Notes under the pieces: generated by a model | What the model was told of the DNA's origin: nothing | The model's input: only the letters and a program-made list of their open reading frames with translations | Databases searched by the model: none | In this document: piece by piece, positions 1 through 11,525 of the stretch | Layout of the letters: every line of letters starts with the position of its first letter | Position numbering within the stretch: position 1 is the first letter of the stretch | Position numbers and translations under genes: made by a program | Source of the DNA: Epiperipatus broadwayi | Taxonomy: Eukaryota; Onychophora; Udeonychophora; Euonychophora; Peripatidae | DNA: 64,000 nt | Assembly (NCBI GenBank): GCA_028023455.1 | Contig: JAQFVV010000049.1 | Location: 7,803,647-7,867,646 of the forward strand | Direction: 5' to 3'

Positions 1-1277
1 ATTCAGTTTTGTTGTGAATAGATCTTTTGTGAATGGGGTTTTTGTCTCTGGTGGGCCAAACAGATTATGTGGTATTTTATACGGTTGTTTTTTTGTAATT
101 TCTCCTTAAAATATTCAAAAATTGGCATAATCATATTATGTCCTGCATATGTTCCACTATTTGTATATAGTGCCATTGGAACTTTTACATCTGGTTGGTT
201 CGCCAGTGCCCATCTTATATAATCTCTTGTCCAAGGGTGTGGCCTGGTTAGGAATATCTTGCTTTTCTTTATCTTCAGATAGCTTTTGAGTTCATCACAT
301 GCTTTATTGTATGCATGGGTAAGCTTGAATATATACTGCTGGGTGCAGTGTGATGGGTTAATCATGAGTATTCTCTGGTGCAACTGATCTGCCAGAGACA
401 AAAGTCTTGATGGTGGAGGTTGTTTTTTTTGTTATATGGTTGATGTTAAAGGACAACATTCCCATAAATGCTAGATATTTCTGGACCGGGTTCAAAGTCA
501 TATCTTTGATTTTGTTTAGCATTATGTAGGTCTCAGAGAACAGAAATTCAGGGGTTTCTTCTGGGAGTAAAACTCTTATTGTTCTTGTAAGTGGAAATGG
601 TGATATTTGAATTTGGGCACAGTCAATTGTGACTATTTGAGCTGAGTGATCAGAAAAAGTTGAGGAGTTAGTTTTATTTCAATAAGGTGGTGAAGCATTG
701 GAGAATAAAAGCACAGATCAATAAGTGAAGAGAAGTGATTATTGTGGAAAGAGATGGCATCATCTGGAAAAAAACCTTGGCCACTCATTAGTGGTATGTT
801 TATTCTGTGAAGCCAATGTTGGGTAAATTCCTGATATTTTAAATTAAAATCTCCAATTAAGATGGTTGGGTTTGAAGTTGTAGCTAACCTTGAATTAATG
901 TTTGCAATTATGGTATCTATTTTTTTATCCTGTAAAGGCATATATATAAAAACCAGATTTATTGTTATGCTTTTTTGGTTGAAGGTTGCAATTAATAAGT
1001 TCATGTCAATGTGAATTATTTTGAATGTTGTGAATGAGCAATTTCTAGCAATTATGAGTCCAGTGCCAGCTGAGGGAGAGAAAGAGTCTCTGGAGCATGC
1101 ACAGAAACCTTCCATATTTAAATGTTTGGCTGGGTCAGTTTGTGAACCAGCATAAATTTTTGTCTCAAGTATACCTAGTAAGTGTGGTTGTATATCCTTG
1201 ATCCAATGTTTTAACTTATTAATTTTTGAGGTTAAGTTCAAACCCCTGACATTGATTGCTGCAATCTTTACTTTCAT
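1..1277 (-). pseudogene. LINE ORF2, APE-type endonuclease domain (partial)
   Basis: The ATG at 1277 opens 214 codons that follow the exonuclease-endonuclease-phosphatase fold, which nicks target DNA to start target-primed reverse transcription. Visible catalytic motifs are INVRGL (Asn9), LETK (Glu38), YMP (Tyr112), GDFN (Asp143, Asn145) and SLIDLCF (184-190). The final SDH motif is missing from this frame but appears immediately in another frame just upstream of the stop at 633, so a frameshift near 655 separates it. Coding sequence then continues through shifted frames into 401-3 (132 codons, containing RPHPWTRDYIRWAL), which is the linker before the reverse transcriptase. The remainder is off the left edge. 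Confidence 0.78.
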
Positions 1278-1307
1278 TATATGTTGTTTTTGGTTGAGAT
1301 TTAAATA

Positions 1308-2829
1308 TTAGGGTTGATCTGGTGTTTCTTCCCATTCATTCTCATATTCCATTTCCAGATCTTCATCTGTTTCCACTGTAGTTATATTGTTGTGATCAGC
1401 AAGGCTAAGGTTGGATTCTGTTTTGATTTTTTTGGGCCCTCTATTTTTTTTTTGGTGGGCAGCCTAGTCTTCTTCTTTGTTCTGTGTCAGCTTTGGTGAT
1501 TTGAAGCATATTTGGGGTGATCGCTTCCATAATTTCCATTGTTGTATTATTTTTAATATTGGATGTTTGGTGTTATATATATATATATATATATTCTTGA
1601 TCACTATTACTGTGTGAGTTTATTTGTTCTTTTATTATCTCTTTTTCATCAGTATCTTTGGTAGGCTGACTTAGATTATGCACTGTTTTTACCATTGCAG
1701 CCTCTTGAGGTTGTTAACTTTCTGTTTTTTTCAGTGGTGGTTTGAATTCTATTGATTGATTTTGTTAATAAATCCAGAAATTCAGGTGCTGGCAATGTGT
1801 ATGCAGTTTTTTTATTATTTAATTGCTGTTGATCTGTGGGTTTTTGTTAATTTTTTCTTGTTTATTAGTTGTTTTCGTTATCTGTTTTGTACTGTTTGAT
1901 TCCTGTTGGTGAGCTTCTCTTGGTTGATCTTCAGAGCTCGATTGGTTTTTCTGATTGATTTTGGTGTTGCAATCGATTGCTAAGTATCCAGTTTCACCAC
2001 ATGCAAAACATCTTGGCCTTAATCCTTTTATGTGAATGGTCAGTATTGCATTCTGGTCAATTATTTGTGTTGGAATATCCTCAGGGTTTACACTATCATT
2101 CAGCTTTATTTTGAAATGAAAGTTGTTGCTGAAAACCGGGATGGAGGTGTCGGATAAATAGATTTGTTTTTTATAAATAGCTTTGCCAAATGACTGTATT
2201 GATTTTTGAAAATCCTGAATGGTATATCCGAAGTAAGTGTTTTTAATTATTCTGTTACAATAGTTTTGCAAGCCTTGATCGACTATTATTAGCATGTAGC
2301 TTCCCAAAGTTTTTACTTTAGTTTGAAATCTTGCACGCTGATGTTCATCGAAAAACTGAATTGCAATGTATCGCGAGTTTGGATGCTCTCCAATACTAGA
2401 GACTGTATCCCACATTGCTGTTGCTGTCAGCTCTTTGTAAAGAATATCTCTGGGGAATTTATAAAGTGTTAAATTCCTATTGGTGACAGCTAACACTAAT
2501 GATCTCGGTGAAAAAATTTTTTGGAAAGTTGCGAATAATTTTTTTGGGATGGTGCTGTTGAAATTAATGTTTATTTCTTGCAGTTCATCTTGATTCCATA
2601 TCGTTGGGGAGGGCTCTTCATTATTGTTTTCTATGAGGTTTAAATTATTTATGTCAGCTTGATTTATCTTCCTAAATCTTGCTGTCTGTGGTAATGCTGG
2701 ACTTTTTTTGATGCTGTGAGGCTGCTGGTTTGTTTTTGCGTTATATGTTTTTGCGTTAGTCACAGTTTTCATTTTATTGCCGTTTGTTTGAGTGCAATTT
2801 ACATTGTTTGCTTCTTGACATGACGCCAT
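1308..2829 (-). pseudogene. LINE ORF1, RNA-binding protein with damaged zinc knuckle
   Basis: The ATG at 2829 sits in a good context (AAGCATGGCG) and opens a 336-codon frame to 1819. Residues about 90-270 are a folded region typical of LINE ORF1. A single zinc knuckle follows at residues 274-287 (CFACGETGYLAIDC). Spacing fits CX2CX4HX4C, but the histidine is a tyrosine (TAC, one base from CAC), so zinc binding is probably lost. After the stop at 1819, homologous-looking low-complexity and basic sequence continues in other frames to a stop at 1308, including a basic stretch RRRLGCPPKKNRGPKK that resembles an AT-hook, then an acidic tail. I infer that the intact ORF1 was about 500 residues and was broken by frameshifts. 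Its expected role is coating LINE RNA in the ribonucleoprotein particle. Confidence 0.7.
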
Positions 2830-3034
2830 GCTTGTTTATGATGTTAGAATTTATTTTTGGTTATGAACGACTGTATTACTTACTTTTTGCTAGAAAACAA
2901 TTGTTCAGTAATCAGCCATTGCTGTCTTTATCTATCACAGTTATATATCACAGTTTGTAAGTGTGAAAATGATTAGAATATGGAAAAAACAAGATTATTA
3001 ATAAGATCTTCATTCTTGCTGACTTAGGCATACA

Positions 3035-3046
3035 CGCGCATGCGCA
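3035..3046. promoter_or_regulatory. NRF1-like palindrome at the LINE head
   Basis: CGCGCATGCGCA matches the NRF1 consensus YGCGCAYGCGCR at every position and reads as a near-perfect palindrome. CpG-rich 12-mers are rare in this window. It occupies the first bases of the minus-strand LINE, where an internal promoter would lie, so I infer a LINE promoter element. Function is not shown. Confidence 0.4.
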
Positions 3047-3047
3047 T

Positions 3048-3181
<134 letters not shown>

Positions 3182-3267
3182 TTAAACTGAATTTAATGTT
3201 TATATCTCTAGGAATGGTATGATAATCTCTAACCTAATAAATGATTAAAAACAATAAATTAATATAG

Positions 3268-3500
3268 GCATTTCACATAGATAGCAACCTCAAGTCCATC
3301 AATAGAAGAGAGGCATGCTTTGCAGTGTCTCGGAAATGGAAGTTATAACTCATTTGCATCAATTTGCATAAAATTTCCATTTCTATAGTGCAGTTATAAC
3401 AATAGCAGCTATGAGTATGAGAGCAAGTAGTCTCTTGAAAGCACTAAGCTCTATAATTTAATAGTTTTATATTTTAGTAAAATTTCACTTTTAAACATCA
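3268..3500 (+). repeat. Penelope upstream pseudo-LTR
   Basis: Near-identical to 4097-4333. It begins with the coding end of the endonuclease (an out-of-frame equivalent of SINRREAC and KWQL) and ends at the shared CACTTTTAAACAT. It differs from the downstream copy by scattered substitutions and a few indels. Confidence 0.82.
3409..3451 (+). ncRNA. Degenerate hammerhead-like motif in upstream pseudo-LTR
   Basis: GAGAG pairs with CTCTT as a stem II candidate, followed at once by GAAA, then a 3-bp stem III (A-U plus GC/GC, loop ACTAA) and U-C in the place of the cleavage site. This fits the 3' half of a minimal type I hammerhead, a ribozyme known from Penelope elements. The 5' box reads CTATGAG, not CTGATGA, so activity is doubtful. 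Confidence 0.25.
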
Positions 3501-3622
3501 TATGCACACTACTCTCATAAGATCGCAGGCTTATCTTCATTTTTATTTAGAAATCATATGTTATGCAACTATGAATATGATAAGAGACAACCTGAACCTT
3601 ATATAACAGATTTAATTAAAAT

Positions 3623-4177
3623 TTGATATTCACAAATTGTCTATCAATAGAAAAGTCAATACATTTTATTATAACATTCATCACAGTCACATCAGACAAT
3701 AAGCCAAGAATTCTCATATTATATATCCAATCCCTAGCCAAATGCCTCAACAACACACTATTCAAAGACTTTAGCATTGCTTATAGGTTGCCTCTGAACA
3801 CAAACAGACTTATAAACAACTCAAAACATAGAATCACACCTGAGTTCACTCCTCAGGTGGTTGTCAAAATGATCTGCTCTCAAGTCAATTGCCAAGCTGC
3901 ATATTATGGGGAAACCCAGACTAACATAGCCAATAGAGTACCACAACACAAATATATCTATAATAAAACTAAAACCAAGCAGGAAGGCAATTCCACCATC
4001 TGTGAACATGAAAGAGCATCAGGTCATAAATTTAAACCCACCTCTGCCAATATCATATGTTCTGAAAGACATGATGCCTGGTGCAAGATTAGAGATGCAT
4101 TTCACATAGCTAGTGATCCCAAGTCCATCAATAGAAGAGAAGCATGTTTTTCATTGTCTCGTAAATGGCAGTTATAA
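3623..4177 (+). pseudogene. Penelope-like RT end plus GIY-YIG endonuclease
   Basis: A 184-codon open frame. Residues about 30-82 match the region linking reverse transcriptase to endonuclease in Penelope-like elements (SLAKCLNNTLFKDFSIAYR). The GIY-YIG domain follows: paired cysteines Cys85 and Cys90, the second half-motif YYGET at 94-98, the conserved Arg105 with His109, a CEH...GH cluster (Cys127, His129, His135), and NRREA with Glu173, the expected catalytic glutamate. The frame ends RKWQL, a C-terminus repeated at the other Penelope fragments here. The endonuclease domain looks nearly intact, but the catalytic RT palm is absent, so I call the gene a truncated remnant. The first 20 or so residues are unrelated and the chosen Met is simply the first in frame. 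Confidence 0.8.
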
Positions 4178-4333
4178 CTCATTTGCATCAATTTGCATAA
4201 ATTTCGATTTCTATTTCTACAAATGCAGTTATAACAGCCGCAGCTATGAGTATGAGAGCAAGTAGTCTCTTGAAAGTGCTAAGCTCTATAATTTAATAGT
4301 TTTATATTTTAGTAAAATTACACTTTTAAACAT
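4097..4333 (+). repeat. Penelope downstream pseudo-LTR
   Basis: Second direct copy of the 3268-3500 segment. It contains the endonuclease stop codon (4175-4177), a short 3' UTR with two TTTGCAT-type words, and the hammerhead-like motif at 4244-4286. Confidence 0.82.
4244..4286 (+). ncRNA. Degenerate hammerhead-like motif in downstream pseudo-LTR
   Basis: Same arrangement as the upstream copy: GAGAG/CTCTT hairpin, GAAA, short stem III (GT paired with GC by one wobble, loop GCTAA), then UC. The CTGATGA box is again replaced by CTATGAG. Confidence 0.25.
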
Positions 4334-4812
4334 ATATTTTCTGTAAGCTATTATTCACAGTGCCTGTCCCTGAACCAGTCAGTCTTTTTAATGAACACTA
4401 TTATGAAAGTTAAAAACAGAGACTTTATCATTGCATCAAAATTCATGTATAATAAAATGTGGAAGTTGATTGATGTACCGGATCCACCGAATCAGTAGTA
4501 GTTAAGCAAAAGACGGCATCAATGCTGATGGGTGAATGGTAAAGCTACATCAGTTTACTTATTTATCAAAAGATATCAATATACCAATGGTCACAGATTT
4601 TTGATGATGTGTAAAACATAATTTTTTCTGCTTTTTATAAGCATGTAAACATTATTTTTCATGAATAAAAGATTTTGAGATTAAACATATATTTTCTAGT
4701 TTATATATATATTAGTATATTGATCTAAAATAAAATATGAAAACAAAAAGTTTGATATTTGAAAACAATTCACTACATATATGAAATAAACATTATAACA
4801 GTTATATATAAT
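4334..4812. other. No gene; unidentified sequence
   Basis: AT-rich, no supported ORF. A slightly more complex piece at about 4470-4560 (containing GTACCGGATCCACCGAATC) stands out and may be an old repeat, but I cannot name it. Confidence 0.5.
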
Positions 4813-4814
4813 AT

Positions 4815-5196
4815 AGGGGGGTTTGAGCACAGAATTTCAAACTCCCTTCATCCATCCATTCTATCCAATTCAACCAATACACATGACCACACACATGTTA
4901 AAAAGATAAATGATCTCCAATATATTATTTCATGCTAAACTAGCACTCATCAGTTTGTCCAGATCACCATTTCCCACACAGACATATAATCTGTGCTCAG
5001 TTTATATTAAGGTAACAAATCTTCATGCTCTAATGGACAGGTTTCAATATACACCTCTCTCTAACTCTTCAGCCATCCATACCACTAAAAATCTGATGAG
5101 GTAATGCCCTAATCCCTTGTTAATGCCAATATTATTGACATGCTAATGTTGACTTTTAAGTCAATCTCATGTATAAAACCTTGTCCATTTAAATAT
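4815..5196 (+). repeat. Foldback family, single unit (FB-1)
   Basis: A complete half-unit of about 380 bp that recurs through the window. Diagnostic words in order are TTTGAGCACAGA, CACATGACCACACACATG, AAAGATAAATGATCTCCAAT, GTCCAGATCACCAT, ACTCTTCAGCCATCCATACC, AATCCCTTGTTAATGCC and CCTTGTCCATTTAAATA at the end. No coding capacity. Family unknown to me. Confidence 0.75.
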
Positions 5197-5229
5197 GCAG
5201 AATAGGGGTGGGCAGAATACAGGCTGAAT

Positions 5230-6036
5230 TTATAATGTTTTAATTATAAGTATATTTTATACACCTGGAGCCCAGATATAATATAGGGAATTTGAACACA
5301 GACTTTCAAAATCCCTTCAGCCATTCACTCTATCTCATTCAACCAATACTCATCACCGCACACATATGAAAAAGATAAATGATCTCCAATATATGTATTT
5401 TATGCTGAACCAGCACTCAACAGTTGGTCCAGATCACCATCTCCCACACATATATAAAATCAGTGCTCATTTTATATAAAGATAGCACATCTTTATGCTT
5501 TAATGGATATGCTTTAATCTATCCCACACTCCAACTCTTCAGTCATCTACACCACTAAAAATCTGATAATGGAAAATCCAAATCCCTCTTTTGTGTATTT
5601 AAATGGACAAGGTCCTATACATTAGGGGTCAGATTGACTTAAAGCTAATGTAGGTATTTATATTGGCATTAACATTAACAAGGGATTTGGGCATTTAATC
5701 ATCAGATTTTCAGTGGTATAGATGACTGAAGAATTGGAGGGTAGAGTAGATTGAAGCCTGTTCATTAAGTGGGAATATTCTCTATCAATATAAATCAAGC
5801 AGTGGTTATATGTGGTTGTGGGAGATGATAATCTGGACCAACTGATGACTGCTGGTTCAGCATAAAATATATATATTTTGGAGATAATTTATCTTTTTCA
5901 GATGTGTGTGGTCATGTGTATTGGTTGTATGAAATAGAATGGATAGATGGAGGGAGCTTGAAAGTCTGTATTCATATATCCTATAATACATCTGGACTCC
6001 AGGTATGTAAAATATACTTGTATTTAAAACATTATA
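5230..6036. repeat. Foldback family, 807-bp inverted pair (FB-2)
   Basis: The left arm (about 5230-5585, plus orientation) and right arm (about 5612-6036, minus orientation) are reverse complements over about 340 bp, including matching outer ends (TAATGTTTTAATTATAAG against the complement of CTTGTATTTAAAACATTA) and the CACCTGGAGCCCAG/CTGGACTCCAGG pair. The right arm keeps the full unit end; the left arm is shortened at the junction. The whole can fold on itself. It is non-coding and probably a foldback or MITE-type DNA element. No clear target duplication. Confidence 0.75.
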
Positions 6037-7265
6037 TATAATTATACTTATACAAGTAAAATATTATAATAATATTAATATAAAAATCAAATTTAATTAA
6101 ATTAGATTTATTCATATATTACTAAGATAATGTGTATTTAATATGTATATAAATAATATTTTAATAATAATAGTATTTATAAACACTGTATATTTACCAG
6201 TTTTGAAAAAAATGTAATTAACAGTTACAATTGTCAGCTGGATTGGAAATTTTAATAAAATATTATATTACATTATACTGATTGCCTACAAATGTATTTT
6301 AATACTTGTTATTATTATTAAGTACATACAAATCAATTCTAAGTGGTGATGTTATGTGTTGATTTGCTTATTCATAAACTTTCAACATGATATGATAGTT
6401 GTTTGTAAACTGCTTTTTATCACATCACTTGAAATGATGTTTTACTACAGGCATGATTGTAATTTTTTGTCAAATGTCACACTACAACACTGCTGAGATT
6501 AAGTACACAATTTTTAGAAAAAGTAAACAAAAAAAGCACGTAAGAAATAAAATAATAAAGATATAGGAAAAGTGCAGATCTTATTTATAGAAACTTTTTA
6601 TAATAAAAAAAAATGATGAAATTTAATATAAATTTTCTGTATAAGAGTTATAAATGAACAGATAAAAACCAATTACATTTATTATGTTGTGTTAAATTTG
6701 TTAAATAGTCTTCATAATGGTTAGAACCACACATAATAAGTTTAAAAAAATTATGGATAGACTGATTCATAAGATGTTGAGCCATTAATAACAATAGTTA
6801 TGATTCTGGTATAGAGGTTAAAACTAACATTGTACCTGATAAAATTAATTTAGCACACTTTTATAAGACATAGTCATTAACAGATCATGTGACATTCAGC
6901 CCCAAAAGGGCCAGAATTATTTTTTCTATACAGAGACCTTTAAATCTTGAGTACATCACTTCACTTACATTAAACTACTCACTGCAGTGAGCTCTTTAAA
7001 TAATCTGCAATAACTACAGTCAGAATGTGATACCAGTATAAACTTTCAAATACTTGAATTTCAGATTATTTTTTTAATTGAACAGGTTTTTGTCTAATAT
7101 GCAAAAATTAGTTTAAAATTTATCACACATAGTATAAATTTTATACCCTTCTTTTTTTTCCAATTTACCGGTATTACATACCACTTGTAGTCTAAATGGA
7201 AAAAAAAATTTCACTTTTTGCAAATTATTACATTTTTTTCTACTTTTTTAGATAAACACCAGTGC
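6037..7265. other. No gene; AT-rich intergenic
   Basis: Only short AT-rich runs and short frames. Nothing recognised. Confidence 0.6.
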
Positions 7266-7274
7266 AGGCCAGAC

Positions 7275-7535
7275 AAGCCTCATATTATGTGCAGAGAGCA
7301 GCACAAGTTGTGATGGAAGGTTAAAGAGGCATGTTATATCATCTCTGACGTACATGCCATGAATAAAAGGGAAACATTTTATGCCATATCTAGGAAGTGG
7401 CAGATCTATATCTATTCCATCCTTATTTGCATATTTAGTCAAACCTAATTTGCATAGTTTATTTCTTGAAAATGAAGGCTTAGACCTTTGGAAGTGCTTG
7501 AATAAATCGATAAAAAGTTTGTCATTCATTTGATT
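7275..7535 (+). pseudogene. Penelope-like element 3' end, diverged
   Basis: On the plus strand the frame around 7320-7410 reads KEACYIISDVHAMNKRET then FYAISRKWQI. Residue by residue this follows the C-terminus of the GIY-YIG protein at 3.6-4.2 kb (RDAFHIASDPKSINRREACF...SRKWQL). After it come TTTGCATATTTAG and CTTGAAAATG, relics of the 3' UTR. Upstream coding sequence is destroyed. Divergence points to an older insertion or another subfamily. The opposite-strand 93-codon frame here is a shadow. Confidence 0.65.
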
Positions 7536-7539
7536 TATG

Positions 7540-10500
7540 GTGATTATATATATTTAAATTATATGTGTGTATTTTTATATTAACATAAATATTAGAGCTT
7601 ATAATGTTTAAAATAATTTAAAAAAGCAAATTTATTTCATTATAATAACTGATTGTAAGAAAATGTCAATTGATTTCAATTAAAATCTATTTTAAACAAA
7701 TCTAATTTCATTTCTCCCTTTTTGCAATTTTATTGCTATATTTTTTATATACAAATATTTTATACTTAACTGTAAATAATGCTTACTGATTAAAAAATCC
7801 AATTTAAAATAGTAATTATATAAAGCAAATACTTTTCTTAGGAATAGTGTAAGCCTCTGCTTGTACCATTTATGTTACAATGTTGTAGCTGTTGTGGTTT
7901 AATATTAGTAGAAAAAAATATTTCAACATTATTTTTATTTAGACATATTTAATTTATCAATTATATTATAACTTTTTTTATTTTATAATTTAATAACAAA
8001 AATATAATACTATTAATGTAATTTAAAACTTTTTATCATTATTTGTAAGGATGGGTGTGTATGTTAGTTAAACTAGTGTAAGATCAAAACAAAATTAGCA
8101 CAAATATTTTAATAAATAAAATATTATTTTATAATAAAATATTATATTATAACTGTATTTTTATTTGTAAATCATGAATTTGACAATTTAATAAAATCTT
8201 GTAGCATACATATGTAAATTATATTTGACAGCAGAAAATTATCTATTTTATATCACTCAGTTTGTGAGCCATCCATGTAAGCATAAGTAATAAAAAGATA
8301 CAAAGTACCTGCAGTTATCTCATAAGTATAAATATTAAAATTTTATAGTTATTAAATTAGTGCAAAGCATAATTTATTTGACACTCTCAACAATAATCTA
8401 CCAAAACCACAAGACAGGAAATTTCTCTATATTAATGATATTATTTTAAATTCACAAAAAAGTTTGTTAGAAGTATAAAAAGTTTTAAAATCTTTTTCAA
8501 AAGCTGGGGACTTATTCCTAGTCACATAAACATCTTATTCTCAACGTCTAACCAAACAATAAGGAAACATTTTAAAAACTAAATATAACCTTCTGCAACA
8601 ATGTACTGAAACACAGACATACGTTCTGTTGCTTAGATATAAATTTAAACAGTAGCCTAATTTATTTTTTTATCTATTGAATATTAAAGCTAAAATAATT
8701 TCTAGGAATATTGTCTTTAACAATATCATTGACTCTACATTGAATTGTGATTCAAATATTTTTAGAATAACTTTCTTATCACTAATATATTCTACTAGTA
8801 AATATCTGCCCTTTTGCCTTTCAATGTTGAAGAAAAGTGCTCACACAATTAAAGGTGAATATAAAAATATTACTGATTCACACTTCTACTTGCTTGCAAT
8901 GAATATTTTTTCATCTTTTCATATATTTCTCATAAAATAACAGAAAATAAGTTGTCTCATCTAGAAAGTGTATAAAAAGTTATTAAGTAGACTAGTCTTA
9001 TCACCAATTCACTAATCCAGGTTATGCTTCCACTCAAGATTTTTTTACATATTCAAGTAAGAATTTTCTTGTACAAAATATTCTTGTAAAGCCACAAAAT
9101 AAATTTATTTTACTATATACAATAGTAAAGCTACCTGGATTTGATTTTCTTGATTGTTACAGAAATAAATTCATAACCATTCAAGTTGTTGTTGCATATA
9201 TATGTTTCGAAATGGAATTTAATAGTTTTCAACTTATGTAGTTTTGGTTAAGCACAAACCGTAAAAACATAATTACTGTTTATTATATCTATACAAATAA
9301 AAGACTTAATAAAGCCATTAATGATTTTGTCTTCTAGTTAGAAATTCTACAGTTAACTCTGGAATGTTGATAAACAGATAACCATCTAAAATTTAATTAT
9401 GTGATAACTAACTAAAATCCTTAAACAAGTGAATATGATGGTGTATATATTTTTAGCATATTTAAAATAATCATAATTTGTTAGTAGTGCATTAGATGTA
9501 AAAAAGTGACTACTGAATAAATATGCTGTAGTCATTTATTTATATTGGTAAAACCAATAGACAGAAAGTCTGGTTAGTTGTTTGGCATTACTTTTTAGTA
9601 TCTATTGATTATTGTACTTTACAGATGACTCATGAATAGAATGTGTGTTGACTGTAAAAACAAATTCCTCGGTCATTTACTGTAGCTACACTTATGCAAA
9701 TGTGCTTCAGATCCCTGATGCTATGCATATATGGAGGAAAAAGTACAAAAATAAATTATACAAAAAGTTTTATCTGGTTGTAAGCCCTGCAACTTAATAG
9801 GGCATCTAGTCCTGAAAATCTAATTATGATTTTTATTTCTACCTATTACCTGTATTGTTTCTATTGTTTTCCTGTTGTTGTTTTTCTAAACTCAATTTGC
9901 CTCTTACAAAAAATCAAATCTACTGTGTTTAATATTGGTAAAACTTTTTTTAAAATAATAATAACTGAAAGGAGAAAATTTTGTAAGAAATATCCATTTA
10001 TCATCATCATCATTAGCAGACACTCATATACAAGTACAAACACTTTCATTTCAGGAAAAAAATAATGATAGAGAAAGAAAGTATGTAGATCTTGGCATGT
10101 AGAAATTAAAAGGTGTAATATGATTCACAAACATACAATTTTATTTTCATGGTTACAACTGAAAGATGACTTTTAGTACAAAGATGTCTTCAGAACTGGT
10201 CTTTATATTTACTTAAATGAGTGTAAATAATAATAATAATAAAAATGAAGATAATAGAAAGAAAAAATAAAAGAAACAGAAATGACTGTTTATGTCATAA
10301 GTAATCTAATAGAAGAAAAAAATTAACAAAATGACTCTCCTTGAATCCAATAATACTTTCAAACAATAAGCAAGTAGCACACACAATTCTTTAACTGATA
10401 TATACAATAATATGTACTGTAGTTGTTGGTAGTAATCATCCCAACCAAAGTGTAGAAGAGATCTACAGTCATTGTAAAACTGAGTTCTGTAAAATCTGGT

Positions 10501-10980
10501 GCCATTTCTATAAGACTATTCTGTTGAATTACCTGAATTTAAAACCTTAGAATTTTTCTTTTAATTCTATTTACAAAATTGAATAATACAAAAGAATAAA
10601 AAATGGCTGATAGTCACAAAAGTACATTGGATCCAGCTTTCAAGTTATTCTTCACTGATGAAGATAAAAACCAGAAACTTGTTTGGAGATGGAGATTATA
10701 AAGCACTACAGTATCTATTGTACATTGACTACTCAAATTTACAATAGTAGTCTCTAATACAGAATGAAAATAACTACTCTTGTGAGGAAATGAGATTATA
10801 TAATGCTGTTGGTAAAAGTAGCAATATCTTCACTTGTAAAAATATGGAAACTACTTCATGGAAAAATACAGGTTCAATAAAATCATTCTATGCTATTTCA
10901 AATCATACTATTTCAACAGAAATTACATTAACAATTTTATGTAAATTAATACTCTGTATAAGCTTACACACACCTGCACA
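7540..10980. other. No gene; long AT-rich intergenic stretch
   Basis: Short frames only (for example 8677-8940, 87 codons; 9826-10065, 79 codons), composed of AT-rich codons with no family resemblance. There is a small (ATC)n run at about 10003-10013. Nothing supported. Confidence 0.55.
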
Positions 10981-10984
10981 TATA

Positions 10985-11300
10985 TAATGTAATATATAAG
11001 GGATTCAAACTCAGACTTTCACATAACCCTCAACTCTCCATGCTATCTCATATTTCTGATCCACCTGATCATGCACATGTTGAAAAGATAAATAATCACC
11101 AATAGATGTATTTCATGCTAAACCAGCAATCATTAGTTGGTCCAGATTACTATCTCCACACATATATACAATCAGTGCTCAGCTTTGTATTAAGATAGCC
11201 AATCTTCATACTTTAGTTGACAGGCTTCAAACTACTCCAACCCATAACTCTTCAGCCATCCATTTTATTGAAAATCTGATGATGGAATGTTTTAATTAAA
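10985..11300 (+). repeat. Foldback family, single unit (FB-3)
   Basis: Plus-oriented unit with the family words in order (CAAACTCAGACTTTC, CACATGTTGAAAAGATAAA, TAGTTGGTCCAGATTAC, ACTCTTCAGCCATCCA). More diverged than FB-1, and it lacks the last 80 or so bases. Confidence 0.7.
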
Positions 11301-11397
11301 CTAACATGAGTTTAAATGTCATCCTTTTGCCAAAAAGTACTATTAATAACCTATTGTCTCATTAGATATATGAAATCCTTACTCTAATTCTATGCTC

Positions 11398-11525
11398 AAA
11401 AGTCATATCATAGTCTTGCATTGGTGGTCGAGAGGTCAGCGCGACTGCATTGCACTAGCAGGCAGTTGCCCGGGTTCGCGTCCTGGCCGATGCTATGACA
11501 CTTTAAAAAAAAAGTCATATCGTAG
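11398..11525 (+). mobile_element. tRNA-derived SINE with target-site duplication
   Basis: Body 11414-11509 between direct repeats 11398-11413 and 11510-11525 (16 bp, one mismatch: AAAAGTCATATC A/G TAG). Pol III box A TGGTCGAGAGG and box B GGTTCGCGTCC are intact. The tRNA-like head is followed by CCGATGCTATGACA and an A-run. The order box A, box B, short tail, poly(A), duplication is diagnostic of a LINE-mobilised SINE. Confidence 0.88.

Larger units (their letters stand above)
1..3046 (-). mobile_element. L1/Tx1-like LINE, 5' portion, runs off the left edge
   Basis: On the minus strand the order is a 5' UTR of about 215 bases (3046 to 2830), ORF1 (from 2829), then ORF2 (from 1277), which leaves the window at base 1. 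ORF1 with a CCHC-type zinc knuckle followed by an ORF2 that starts with an APE-type endonuclease is the layout of the L1/Tx1 group. Both ORFs carry frameshifts, so the copy is dead. The first element base lies directly beside a (TTA)n tract, with a GC-rich palindrome at the very head. The reverse transcriptase lies outside the window, so the clade call rests on the endonuclease and on ORF1 style. Confidence 0.8.
3268..4333 (+). mobile_element. Penelope-like element with pseudo-LTRs, internally deleted
   Basis: Two direct copies of a segment of about 235 bp (3268-3500 and 4097-4333) flank a body that encodes the end of the reverse transcriptase and the GIY-YIG endonuclease. The repeated segment starts inside the endonuclease 3' end and runs through the 3' UTR. 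That partial tandem layout, with pseudo-LTRs, is characteristic of Penelope-like elements. Most of the reverse transcriptase is missing, so the copy is not autonomous. The body between the repeats is only about 600 bp. Confidence 0.82.

Noticed and set aside
7248-7529. 93-codon minus-strand frame
   Set aside because: Opposite strand of the Penelope 3' end, whose plus-strand reading carries the conserved NKRET and RKWQ residues.
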